From positions 1 through 14,364 of the forward strand of contig CAJUOD010000073.1 in NCBI GenBank assembly GCA_910587875.1: DNA of 14,364 nucleotides. The letters are read 5' to 3'. The translations under genes and the position numbers were made by a program. This DNA is from an uncultured Oscillibacter sp. (GTDB lineage Bacteria > Bacillota > Clostridia > Oscillospirales > Oscillospiraceae). The notes under the pieces are model-generated. The model was not told where the DNA came from. It saw only the letters and a program-made list of their open reading frames with translations, and searched no databases. This document shows, piece after piece, positions 5,634-11,555 of this stretch (positions are counted from its first letter, which is position 1; each line of letters begins with the position of its first letter).

Positions 5634-5652
5634 ATCCCGTGGCAAAAAGCAA
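5624..5652 (-). promoter_or_regulatory. Promoter of toxin A
   Basis: On the minus strand TTGCTT (5647-5652), 17 bp, then an extended -10 TGATAGGGT ending at 5624. It aligns with the promoter of toxin B (TTGCGT, 17 bp, TGGTATGGT). The start is expected near 5617, giving a leader of about 75 bases. Confidence 0.65.
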
Positions 5653-5696
5653 CTGATTTCTTACAGTTCAATTTTAACGAAAAGGAGAAAACCCCC

Positions 5697-6284
5697 ATGA
5701 AACCCTGTCCCGACAGAGCGGCGGCCCTGGCGCTGCTGCGCAAGTACAACACCGAGCCCTTCCACCTCCAGCACGCCCTGACCGTGGAGTCCGTCATGCG
5801 CTGGTACGCCCAGGACCTGGGCTATGGCGAGGAGGCCGACTTCTGGGCCATCGTCGGCCTGCTCCACGACGTGGACTTCGAGAAGTGGCCGGAGGAGCAC
5901 TGCCAAAAGGCCCCGGAGCTGCTGGCGGAGATCGGCTGTTCCGACGAGCTGGTCCACGCCGTGTGCAGCCACGGCTTTGGGCTCTGCTCCGACGTGGAGC
6001 CGGCCCACGAGATGGAAAAGGTCCTCTTCGCCGCCGACGAGCTGACAGGCCTCATCGGCGCGGCGGCCCGGATGCGGCCCAGCAAGTCCTGCTCCGACAT
6101 GGAGGTGTCCTCCCTCAAGAAGAAGTTCAAGGACAAGAAGTTTGCCGCCGGGTGCTCCCGGGACGTCATCAAGGACGGCGCGGCCCGCCTTGGCTGGGAG
6201 CTGGAGACCCTGATGGACAAGACCATCCAGGCCATGCGGGAGAGCGAGGCCTGCGTGGCGGAGGAATTGGCCTCCCTGAGCTGA
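5697..6284 (+). CDS. HD-domain phosphohydrolase-like protein
   Basis: The product is 195 residues. HD superfamily metal ligands are visible in order: His26 (LQHALTVESVMR), His57-Asp58 (LLHDVDFE), His92 (CSHGFG) and Asp114 (AADELTG). HD proteins of this small type are generally metal-dependent phosphohydrolases; the substrate cannot be predicted. The C-terminal third is Lys-rich (SLKKKFKDKKFAAG) and helical. The start at 5697 has AAAAGGAG about nine bases upstream, with MKPCPDRAAALALLRKY as a natural N-terminus. An in-frame upstream start at 5532 would run across the toxin A leader and is rejected. A terminator hairpin shared with the helicase gene follows. It is a lone plus-strand gene between the two toxin modules. 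Confidence 0.85.
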   Translation: MKPCPDRAAALALLRKYNTEPFHLQHALTVESVMRWYAQDLGYGEEADFWAIVGLLHDVDFEKWPEEHCQKAPELLAEIGCSDELVHAVCSHGFGLCSDVEPAHEMEKVLFAADELTGLIGAAARMRPSKSCSDMEVSSLKKKFKDKKFAAGCSRDVIKDGAARLGWELETLMDKTIQAMRESEACVAEELASLS

Positions 6285-6303
6285 ACCCGTTTTACAAGCA
6301 AAA

Positions 6304-6332
6304 AGAGCGCCGGGGCGAAAGTCCCGGCGCTT
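6304..6332. terminator. Bidirectional terminator between HD gene and helicase gene
   Basis: Arms AGCGCCGGG (6306-6314) and CCCGGCGCT (6323-6331) have an eight-base loop. The minus strand continues into CTTTTTGC, a good T-run for ending the helicase transcript. The plus strand has the weaker TTCTCTGTT. Confidence 0.85.
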
Positions 6333-6337
6333 CTCTG

Positions 6338-7495
6338 TTATTCAATGACCTCCAGCTTCCCGTCCTCCCCGAATTTCACGGGGACGATCTCATTCCGGGT
6401 CTTCTGGGCGATGTCGTCGATGCGCATTTTGGAGGGGTAGTCCGCGATGAGGCTCACCGCCACGCCCTGGCGCTTGGCCCGGCCCGTCCGGCCGATGCGG
6501 TGGACGTAGTCCTGGTTTTCGTCCGGCACGTCGCAGTTGAAGACAATGTCCACGTCATCCACGTCGATGCCCCGGGCCGCCACGTCCGTGGAGACGAAGA
6601 CCCGGAGCTTCCCCTCCCGGAAGAGGTTCATCACCTGCTCCCGCCGCTTCTGGGGGATGTCCCCGTGGATGCACTCCGCGTCGATGCCCCGCATTTGCAG
6701 GAACTTGCAGATCCGCTCCGTGGAGCCCTTGGTGTTGCAGAAGGCCATGCAGCGGTCGAAGCCCGTCTCCTCCAGGATTCGGGCGATGACGTCCGCCTTT
6801 TCGTTCTGGGCCACGTCCATGCGGAACTGCTTGATGTCTGGCTTGTTCTGCTCGTCCTCCCGGACGGTGATCTCCGCCGCGTCCCGCTGGTAGACCCAGG
6901 CGATGTCCATGACCTCCCGGGAGATGGTGGCGGAGAAGAGGCCCAGGTTGCGCCGCTTGTTCATCTTGTCCAGGAGCCGGGTCACGTCGTGGATGAAGCC
7001 CATGTCCAGCATCCGGTCCGCCTCGTCCAGAACTACGGTCTGGGCGCTGTCCACCCGGACGGTGCGGCGCTTCATGTGGTCGCTGAGCCGCCCCGGCGTG
7101 GCGACTACAATCTGGGGCCGCTTTTTCAGCGCGTCGATCTGCTTCCCGATGGGCTGGCCGCCGTAGAGGCACACGCAGCGAACCCCGGGACGGAAGGCGG
7201 AGATGTCCCGCAGCTCGTCGGTGATCTGAATCGCCAGCTCCCGGGTGGGGGCCAGAATGACGGCCTGGACGGCGTCGTCCTCCGGGTCCACGTGCTCGAT
7301 GATGGGGATGCCGTAGGCAAAGGTTTTCCCCGTGCCCGTGGGGGCCTTGGCGATGACGTCCTGCCAGGCCATCATGGGCGGGATGCAGCCCGCCTGGACG
7401 GGGGTGGTGACCTCCAGCTCCCGCTTTTCAATGGCGCGCATGATCTCCGGGGACAGCCCCAGGCTGTCGAACCGGACGCCTTCTGTATATTCCAT
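6338..7495 (-). CDS. DEAD-box ATP-dependent RNA helicase
   Basis: The product is 385 residues with a full set of helicase motifs. These are the Q motif (FDSLGLSP...TTPVQ, residues 9-34), Walker A APTGTGKT (51-58), PTRELA (83-88), TPGR (133-136), DEAD (157-160), SAT (188-190), STDVAARGID and HRIGRTGRA. Both RecA-like domains are complete. There is almost no C-terminal extension, so the RNA-binding tail found in CshA or DbpA is absent. Such minimal helicases unwind RNA in ribosome assembly or mRNA decay. The start has AGAGGAA upstream, and a strong promoter lies 70 bp further up. It is transcribed alone and ends at the shared terminator. Confidence 0.93.
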   Translation of the reverse strand: MEYTEGVRFDSLGLSPEIMRAIEKRELEVTTPVQAGCIPPMMAWQDVIAKAPTGTGKTFAYGIPIIEHVDPEDDAVQAVILAPTRELAIQITDELRDISAFRPGVRCVCLYGGQPIGKQIDALKKRPQIVVATPGRLSDHMKRRTVRVDSAQTVVLDEADRMLDMGFIHDVTRLLDKMNKRRNLGLFSATISREVMDIAWVYQRDAAEITVREDEQNKPDIKQFRMDVAQNEKADVIARILEETGFDRCMAFCNTKGSTERICKFLQMRGIDAECIHGDIPQKRREQVMNLFREGKLRVFVSTDVAARGIDVDDVDIVFNCDVPDENQDYVHRIGRTGRAKRQGVAVSLIADYPSKMRIDDIAQKTRNEIVPVKFGEDGKLEVIE

Positions 7496-7568
7496 AAATA
7501 TTTCCTCTTTTCACGTAGTGGGGGCGTATGATAAAATGGACTTGGATCCATAGAAACAGGGTAACGAT

Positions 7569-7597
7569 ATTATACAGAAAAAGAGGCCGCTTGTAAA
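7569..7597 (-). promoter_or_regulatory. Promoter of the DEAD-box helicase gene
   Basis: On the minus strand, TTTACA (7592-7597), 17 bp, TATAAT (7569-7574). The start is near 7562, leaving a leader of about 67 bases. A CCGCTT/AAGCGG stem at 7588-7602, followed on the minus strand by CTCTTTTT, overlaps the -35 element and resembles a terminator for any transcript arriving from the right. Confidence 0.8.
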
Positions 7598-7801
7598 GCG
7601 GTCCGGCCTTACAAGTCCGATGATTTTGGAGGAATTTAGAACTTTAATCAATTAAAATCTAGAGAATCCAACAAATTATACATGGAAACCCGAAGAAATT
7701 ATAGTAAAATTGTGTGTTGTAAACCCAACAAGTCCCTTTTTTTATGATAGATTAAAGTCGGAAGACAAACCGGGTAAAAGTCAATAGGGGGGGTGTCGAA
7801 C
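7598..7801. other. AT-rich gap between helicase and XRE regulator
   Basis: About 200 bases are much richer in A/T than the surroundings. No open frame with a ribosome site was found; an AGGAGG-like GGAGGAA near 7630 has no start codon after it. A dyad TGTTG-TAAACC-CAACA lies at about 7715-7730, and candidate -10 elements TATAGT and TATGAT follow one another without convincing -35 partners. It probably holds the promoter and operator of the downstream XRE gene. The base composition hints at acquired or remnant DNA. Confidence 0.5.
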
Positions 7802-8017
7802 GTGGATGATATGGAGTATGTACGTATTCTTCGTGATTTGCGCGAAGACGCCGACAAGACACAATCACAGATTGCCGAGGTCCTGGGCACGTCCCAGACG
7901 ATGTACGCGCGCTATGAGCGGGGCGCCAACGAGCTGCCCATCCACCACTTAATTACATTGAGTAAGTATTACGGCGTCAGCACCGATTATCTGCTGGGGC
8001 TCAGCAAGGAACGATGA
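7802..8017 (+). CDS. Small XRE-family regulator
   Basis: The product is 71 residues, a single HTH_3 domain: RILRDLREDADKTQSQIAEVL, then TSQTMYARYERGANELPIHHLITLSKYYGVSTDYLLGL, the standard pattern of clostridial short regulators. The start is taken as GTG at 7802 because a seven-G ribosome site lies eight bases before it. ATG 7811 and GTG 7793 are alternatives differing by three residues each way. It stands alone, and a strong terminator begins right after the stop codon. The toxin B promoter follows 50 bp downstream, so a regulatory link with that module is possible but unproven. The AT-rich DNA upstream suggests recent arrival. Confidence 0.85.
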   Translation: MDDMEYVRILRDLREDADKTQSQIAEVLGTSQTMYARYERGANELPIHHLITLSKYYGVSTDYLLGLSKER

Positions 8018-8052
8018 AACACGGACAGGAAGGCCTCCTGTCCGTGTTTTTT
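8018..8052 (+). terminator. Intrinsic terminator of the XRE gene
   Basis: A perfect 13-bp stem (8018-8030 with 8036-8048), loop AGGCC, runs into six T. It begins with the base after the stop codon. Confidence 0.92.
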
Positions 8053-8066
8053 GCGCGCAGCCGTGC

Positions 8067-8095
8067 TTGCGTTTTGTGCCGGAATATGGTATGGT
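8067..8095 (+). promoter_or_regulatory. Promoter of toxin B
   Basis: TTGCGT (8067-8072), 17 bp, extended -10 TGG-TATGGT (-10 hexamer 8090-8095). It aligns with the toxin A promoter. The start is expected near 8102. Confidence 0.7.
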
Positions 8096-8137
8096 TTCCT
8101 TGGCGCTGCCATTGACGGTGGACGGTTGGCCCCTGAA

Positions 8138-8161
8138 CAGGGGGCACCTTCTTGCCCCCTG
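8138..8161 (+). promoter_or_regulatory. Leader hairpin of toxin B mRNA
   Basis: Perfect arms CAGGGGGCA (8138-8146) and TGCCCCCTG (8153-8161), loop CCTTCT. In this copy an upstream GCCCCTG (8129-8135) could compete for the first arm. That would free the CCCCC strand to mask the GGGGGG ribosome site at 8173-8178, giving a plausible two-state leader. Confidence 0.7.
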
Positions 8162-8185
8162 ATCCTTGGAAAGGGGGGCTGCGCA

Positions 8186-8272
8186 ATGATTACATATTCA
8201 GAGCTGTTCCAGTTCTGCCTTGTTATCATCGGCATTTGCGGCCTGTTCATTCAGGCATACAAAAAGAAGTAA
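8186..8272 (+). CDS. Short hydrophobic peptide, putative type I (holin-like) toxin, module B
   Basis: The product is 28 residues: MITYSELFQF, one hydrophobic helix LVIIGIC-x-LFIQAY, then KKK. It is a close relative of the 27-residue peptide encoded on the minus strand at 5458-5541. The last 60 bases are nearly identical, with silent changes (GTG/GTT Val, ATC/ATT Ile, TGT/TGC Cys), so the peptide itself appears to be conserved. GAAAGGGGGG lies seven bases before the ATG. It would insert into the membrane, as holin-like type I toxins do. A convergent RNA from a strong promoter covers its 3' end. A gene of this size is normally missed by annotation. The class call is inferred from architecture. 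Confidence 0.7.
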   Translation: MITYSELFQFCLVIIGICGLFIQAYKKK

Positions 8273-8349
8273 CCGCCCTGCTTCCCCAAGCCGCGGTTAC
8301 TTCTTGACCAAAGTGTAGGGGGGCAACCGTCTGCCGGCAGCGCCCTTAT
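8258..8349 (-). ncRNA. Putative antitoxin antisense RNA of module B
   Basis: The predicted RNA is about 92 nt, read leftward from the TATACT promoter at 8356-8384 to the hairpin at 8264-8305. The 3' half is complementary to the last codons and 3' region of toxin B. The 5' half holds GGCGCTGCCGGCAGACGG, foldable with stem CTG/CAG and loop CCGG. In module A the same stem is TTG/CAA, a compensating change. It also carries TTGCCCCCC, which could pair with the toxin ribosome site. Ends are inferred. Confidence 0.65.
8264..8305. terminator. Bidirectional hairpin overlapping the end of toxin B
   Basis: Arms AAGAAGTAACCGC (8264-8276) and GCGGTTACTTCTT (8293-8305) have a 16-base loop. On the minus strand it leads into TTCTTTTTG, a good terminator for the antisense RNA. 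On the plus strand the T-run is short (TTCTTGACC), so toxin mRNA may continue to the terminator at 8388-8408. Confidence 0.75.
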
Positions 8350-8355
8350 ATATTT

Positions 8356-8384
8356 AGTATACCCATCTGATGCTGTTTTGTCAA
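8356..8384 (-). promoter_or_regulatory. Promoter of antisense RNA, module B
   Basis: On the minus strand TTGACA (8379-8384), 17 bp, TATACT (8356-8361). Hexamers and spacing are the same as in module A, although the spacer sequences differ. It reads toward the toxin and no protein gene follows. Confidence 0.85.
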
Positions 8385-8387
8385 GCC

Positions 8388-8408
8388 CCGGGTCCGGCCC
8401 GGTTTTTT
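8388..8408 (+). terminator. Distal terminator of toxin B transcript
   Basis: A short GC stem CCGGG-TCCGG-CCCGG is followed by six T. No gene other than toxin B lies upstream on this strand. A toxin transcript reaching this point would contain the full complement of the antisense RNA. Confidence 0.7.
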
Positions 8409-8419
8409 CTGTTAGCCCC

Positions 8420-8448
8420 TTGCAATTTCCGACGGGATACGATACAAT
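8420..8448 (+). promoter_or_regulatory. Promoter of the structured leader upstream of the transglutaminase-like gene
   Basis: TTGCAA (8420-8425), 17 bp, TACAAT (8443-8448). The start is near 8455, nearly 290 bases before the start codon. Confidence 0.75.
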
Positions 8449-8454
8449 ATCAGC

Positions 8455-8660
8455 GAGACACAGAAGCAATAGGCAGGGCACGAGAGGGGCCTAATCCTCC
8501 CGCGCCCCTATGCAGGAGACACATCCTCCCACACAGCAGGTATACTGCGCCCATTCGTCATTATACCCGGTTCCCGGCTCTTTTTCAAGAGGGGGAATCC
8601 GGCTTGTCGTGTGTGCGGCTTCCGGCGGTGTAGGGAACGTTTCCCTGCGCCGCTTTTGCT
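8455..8660 (+). ncRNA. Putative structured leader or small RNA of unknown class
   Basis: These roughly 200 bases have their own promoter and a terminator at the end but no credible open frame. Stems visible in order are AGGGGC/GCCCCT near 8491-8516, GCAG/CTGC around GTATA near 8536-8548, and a long bulged hairpin at 8567-8602 (CCGG-TTCCC with GGGAA-T-CCGG, inner CTCTT/AAGAG). The terminator stem 8625-8653 follows. GTTCCC at 8570-8575 could pair instead with GGGAAC in the terminator stem, the logic of an attenuator. I checked for T-box, ydaO, cobalamin, SRP and tmRNA signatures and found none convincing. It may be a riboswitch-like leader of the next gene or an independent RNA. Confidence 0.5.
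8624..8657 (+). terminator. Terminator inside the leader of the transglutaminase-like gene
   Basis: A 13-bp stem without mismatch (8625-8637 with 8641-8653, two G-U pairs), loop CGT, followed by TTTT. It lies 90 bases before the start codon, so transcription must read through it or start again to express the gene. No other promoter was found between. Confidence 0.8.
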
Positions 8661-8728
8661 GTCTCGATGGAGACGCCTTTCGGGGCCGGGTGGAACGAGG
8701 CCCCGGAGGGCGGAGCCATTGAGCAAAA
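8654..8728 (+). promoter_or_regulatory. Long hairpin directly before the ribosome binding site
   Basis: Nested stems, from outside in: TTTTG/CAAAA, then CTCGATGG/CCATTGAG (8663-8670 with 8716-8723), a 3x3 purine internal loop AGA/GAG, then a 14-bp stem (8674-8687 with 8699-8712) closing an 11-base loop GGGTGGAACGA. The outer strand reuses the T-run of the preceding terminator. The AAGGAGG ribosome site starts three bases later. Length and symmetry suggest a regulatory or mRNA-stabilising element. Confidence 0.7.
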
Positions 8729-8745
8729 TGAAGGAGGAAGCAAGC

Positions 8746-9837
8746 ATGAACACATTCACAAAGCGCTTGGCCGCGCTGCTGCTGGCGCTGACCCTGGCCC
8801 TGGGGCTGGCGGTCCCCGCCCTGGCGGCGGAGCCCGCCGCCAAGCCAAACACCGCCTACACCTGTGACAAAATACTGTGGGTGGGGCCCATTCCCCTGGC
8901 GGGGCTGGTCGTGGTCAACGATGAGTACTATGTCCCCATGGAGCTCCTGAATGTCAGGAATACTAATGGACAATGTCTGCTCCCGCTGGATTTTCAAGAC
9001 TATGCGTTTTCCGGCGGTGTGGACGGCTGTTATACCCTGATGCAAAACTACGGCTACTATGTCAGTAAATGGGAGGATAACAAGGCCACGGCGGTAAAGC
9101 CCGTGATGTGTACGATACCGGGTTTGGAGCTTGGCACGGTGACGACCTCCAAGATTCCGGTAAACGTGATCGATACGCGGTCTTTTCCCCACCAGATTCA
9201 CGTGATTCCCAGTAGCGCGGTGTATGACCTGGACGGACACTATACGATGGTGCGGCTGAAAGCCTTTAGTGAATACTTCGGCTACCGGGAGGACGAGGCG
9301 GGCATTCACATCTGTGAGACGCCAGCGGAACACCAGACGATTCCAACTGTTGTCTGGGAGGAAAACCTGGCAGGGCAGGCCGCCAAGAGCTTGCGGGTAA
9401 AGGATACCAAGGCGACCCTGAAGGCGTTCCATGACTACCTGGTCAACACCCTGACCCATGAGTCCTTTATGGACAATGCTTATTTCCAGAAGACGGACCC
9501 CCAGCGCCATGAACGGCGGGAGCAGATGTATGAAAAATACAAGATTTATAACAACGTTGCCCTGGCTTCCCGCTATGGCTATTGCGAAGAATACGCCTCG
9601 CTTTTCGTTGCTATGTGCCAACAAGCGGGCATTCCCTGCGAACGGGTAGAGAGCGACGAAATAAGCCATGTTTGGAACCGGGTCTGGCTCTGGGGCAAGT
9701 GGTATCACGTGGACGTGACCTTTGACGACCCCGGCCCGAAGCCGACGCTGCGGTATACCTACTTCCTGATCCCGGCAGAGACCATGGCAAAGGATCGCGT
9801 CTGGACGGACAGCGATTATGTCAAGCCCGCCAAGTAA
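8746..9837 (+). CDS. Secreted transglutaminase-like superfamily protein with copper amine oxidase N-like domains
   Basis: The product is 363 residues. A Sec signal peptide covers residues 1-28, with cleavage near ALA-AEP. Residues about 50-195 contain two stretches resembling the copper-amine-oxidase N-terminal stalk repeat common in clostridial secreted proteins (VVVNDEYYVPMELLN and GHYTMVRLKAFSEYFGYREDEAGIHI). The C-terminal part is a transglutaminase-like core with a Cys-His-Asp triad: Cys280 in YGYCEEYASLF, His308 in SHVWNRV, Asp323 in YHVDVTFDD. In bacteria such proteins are usually thiol proteases or amidases acting at the cell surface; the substrate is unknown. GGAGG lies eight bases before the ATG. 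It is expressed through the long structured leader and ends at a shared terminator with rnj. Confidence 0.85.
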   Translation: MNTFTKRLAALLLALTLALGLAVPALAAEPAAKPNTAYTCDKILWVGPIPLAGLVVVNDEYYVPMELLNVRNTNGQCLLPLDFQDYAFSGGVDGCYTLMQNYGYYVSKWEDNKATAVKPVMCTIPGLELGTVTTSKIPVNVIDTRSFPHQIHVIPSSAVYDLDGHYTMVRLKAFSEYFGYREDEAGIHICETPAEHQTIPTVVWEENLAGQAAKSLRVKDTKATLKAFHDYLVNTLTHESFMDNAYFQKTDPQRHERREQMYEKYKIYNNVALASRYGYCEEYASLFVAMCQQAGIPCERVESDEISHVWNRVWLWGKWYHVDVTFDDPGPKPTLRYTYFLIPAETMAKDRVWTDSDYVKPAK

Positions 9838-9851
9838 ACCGGATATAACGA

Positions 9852-9880
9852 GGGCCCCCGGCTCAAGCCGGGGGCCTTCT
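9852..9880. terminator. Bidirectional terminator between transglutaminase-like gene and rnj
   Basis: Perfect 10-bp arms GGCCCCCGGC (9853-9862) and GCCGGGGGCC (9867-9876), loop TCAA. T-runs are short on both sides, but the two genes converge here and the stem is very stable. Confidence 0.8.
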
Positions 9881-9896
9881 CATACATAGAATTAAA

Positions 9897-11555
9897 TTAC
9901 AGCCTCGTCACAACGGGAATGACCATGGGGCTGCGCTTTGTCGTCTTGAACAGGTAGCTGCTGACGGCGGATTTCACCACGCCGCGAAGCTCCCCGTCGT
10001 CCCGCCCGCGCTTGCGGGTGACGGAGTCCGCTGCGTCCATGGCCACGCCCTGGAGCTCCTTCATCAAATCCCCGGACTCCTTCACGTAGATGAAGCCCCG
10101 GGTGACGATCTCCGGCGGGCTTAAGAGTCCGCCGTCGTGGCTGGAGATGGGCAGGACTACCACCACCATGCCGTCCTCCGCCAGGCGCTTGCGGTCCCGC
10201 ATGACCACGGCGCCCACGTCGCCCACGCCGGAGCCGTCCACGAAGACCTCCCCGGCGGGCACGGACCCGCCGATTTTCAGGGTCTTGGCGGTGATTTCAA
10301 TGACGCTTCCGTTTTCCGCGATGGCGATGTGATTCCGGTCCAGGCCCATCTGCTGGGCCACTTGGCTGTGAATCTGGAGCATCCGCTGCTCGCCGTGGAG
10401 GGGCACGAAGAACCGGGGCCGGGTGAGGGCGTGGACGATTTTCAGCTCCTCCTGGCAGGCGTGGCCGGAGACGTGGAGCATGTCGGCCTTGTCGTAGACC
10501 ACGTGGACGCCCTTGCGGAAGAGCTCGTTGATGACCCGGCTCACCGTCACCTCGTTGCCCGGGATGGCGGAGGCGGAGATGATCACCTTGTCCCCGGGGC
10601 CCACCTCCACCTGCTTGTGGGTGGAGAAGGCCATGCGGTACAGGGCGCTCATCTCCTCGCCCTGGGAGCCGGTGGTGACGATGACCTGCTTGTTTTTGGG
10701 CAGGCTCTTGATTTTGTTGATGTCCACCAGGGTGTTCTTGGGCACCTTCATATAGCCCAGCTCCGTGGACACCCGCATGATGTTCTCCATGGACCGGCCG
10801 GTAACCGCCACCTTCCGCCCGTGGGCGGCGGCGGCGTCCAGCACCTGCTGGATGCGGTGGACGTTGGAGGCGAAGGTGGTGACGATGATCCGCTCCTCGC
10901 AGCCCTGGAACTGGCGCATGAAGGTCTGGCCCACGGCGCTCTCGCTGAGGGTGTAGCCCGGGCGCTCCACGTTGGTGGAGTCGGCACAGAGGGCCAGGAC
11001 GCCCTCCTTGCCCAGCTCGCCCAGGCGGGCCAGGTCGATGACCTCCCCGTCGATGGGGGTGGAGTCGATTTTAAAGTCTCCCGTGTGGACCACGGTGCCC
11101 ATGTGGGTATGGATGGCGAAGGCCACGGAGTCCGCGATGGAGTGGTTCACGTGGATGAACTCCACGGTGAACTTCCCCGCCCGGACGGACTTGCCCGGCT
11201 CCACGGTGATGAGCTTGGTGCTCTTGGCCAGGCCGTGCTCCTCCAGCTTCAGCTGGATGAGGCCTGCGGTGAACCGGGTGCAGTAGATGGGCAGGTTCAC
11301 CTGCTTGAGAACGTAGGGAATGGCTCCCACGTGGTCCTCGTGCCCGTGGGTGATGAACAGTCCCCGGATGCGGGCCCGGTTTTTGATGAGGTAGGTCACG
11401 TCCGGGATGATGCAGTCGATTCCGTACATGTCGTCCCCGGGGAAGGCCATGCCGCAGTCCACCACGATGATTTCCCCGCCGTACTCATAGGCGGTCATGT
11501 TTTTCCCGATTTCGTTCAGGCCGCCCAGGGGGATGATTTTCAGTTTTTCTGCCAT
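9897..11555 (-). CDS. rnj: Ribonuclease J
   Basis: The product is 552 residues, the normal length for RNase J (about 555). It is a metallo-beta-lactamase/beta-CASP ribonuclease with 5'-3' exonuclease and endonuclease activity in mRNA decay and rRNA maturation. Visible motifs are the N-terminus KIIPLGGLNEIGKNM, zinc-binding HGHEDH (residues 70-75), VNHSIADS and HTGDFK of the lactamase core, and the beta-CASP motifs (TTGSQGE, ISASAIPGNE, HVSGHA, PLHGE). The C-terminal domain with VVVVLPIS and PEIVTRGFIYVKES is complete. The start at 11555 (MAEKLK) is chosen by family alignment, with AAGGAG upstream at a slightly long 12 bases. An in-frame ATG at 11621 would add an atypical extension containing that ribosome site. 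J1 cannot be told from J2. Confidence 0.95.
   Translation of the reverse strand: MAEKLKIIPLGGLNEIGKNMTAYEYGGEIIVVDCGMAFPGDDMYGIDCIIPDVTYLIKNRARIRGLFITHGHEDHVGAIPYVLKQVNLPIYCTRFTAGLIQLKLEEHGLAKSTKLITVEPGKSVRAGKFTVEFIHVNHSIADSVAFAIHTHMGTVVHTGDFKIDSTPIDGEVIDLARLGELGKEGVLALCADSTNVERPGYTLSESAVGQTFMRQFQGCEERIIVTTFASNVHRIQQVLDAAAAHGRKVAVTGRSMENIMRVSTELGYMKVPKNTLVDINKIKSLPKNKQVIVTTGSQGEEMSALYRMAFSTHKQVEVGPGDKVIISASAIPGNEVTVSRVINELFRKGVHVVYDKADMLHVSGHACQEELKIVHALTRPRFFVPLHGEQRMLQIHSQVAQQMGLDRNHIAIAENGSVIEITAKTLKIGGSVPAGEVFVDGSGVGDVGAVVMRDRKRLAEDGMVVVVLPISSHDGGLLSPPEIVTRGFIYVKESGDLMKELQGVAMDAADSVTRKRGRDDGELRGVVKSAVSSYLFKTTKRSPMVIPVVTRL

Noticed and set aside
5885..7531. Long plus-strand open frame across the HD gene end and the helicase
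   Set aside because: It crosses the shared terminator and is antisense to a complete DEAD-box gene; the composition is shadow-like.
8455..8660. ydaO (cyclic di-AMP) riboswitch, considered because it often controls wall-related enzymes
   Set aside because: The conserved GGGGAACC, GGGTGAATC and AGGGCT blocks are not present in the required order.
8688..8698. T-box-like sequence GGGTGGAACGA upstream of the transglutaminase-like gene
   Set aside because: It lacks the full GGTGGNACCGCG core, stem I features and an amino-acid-related downstream gene.
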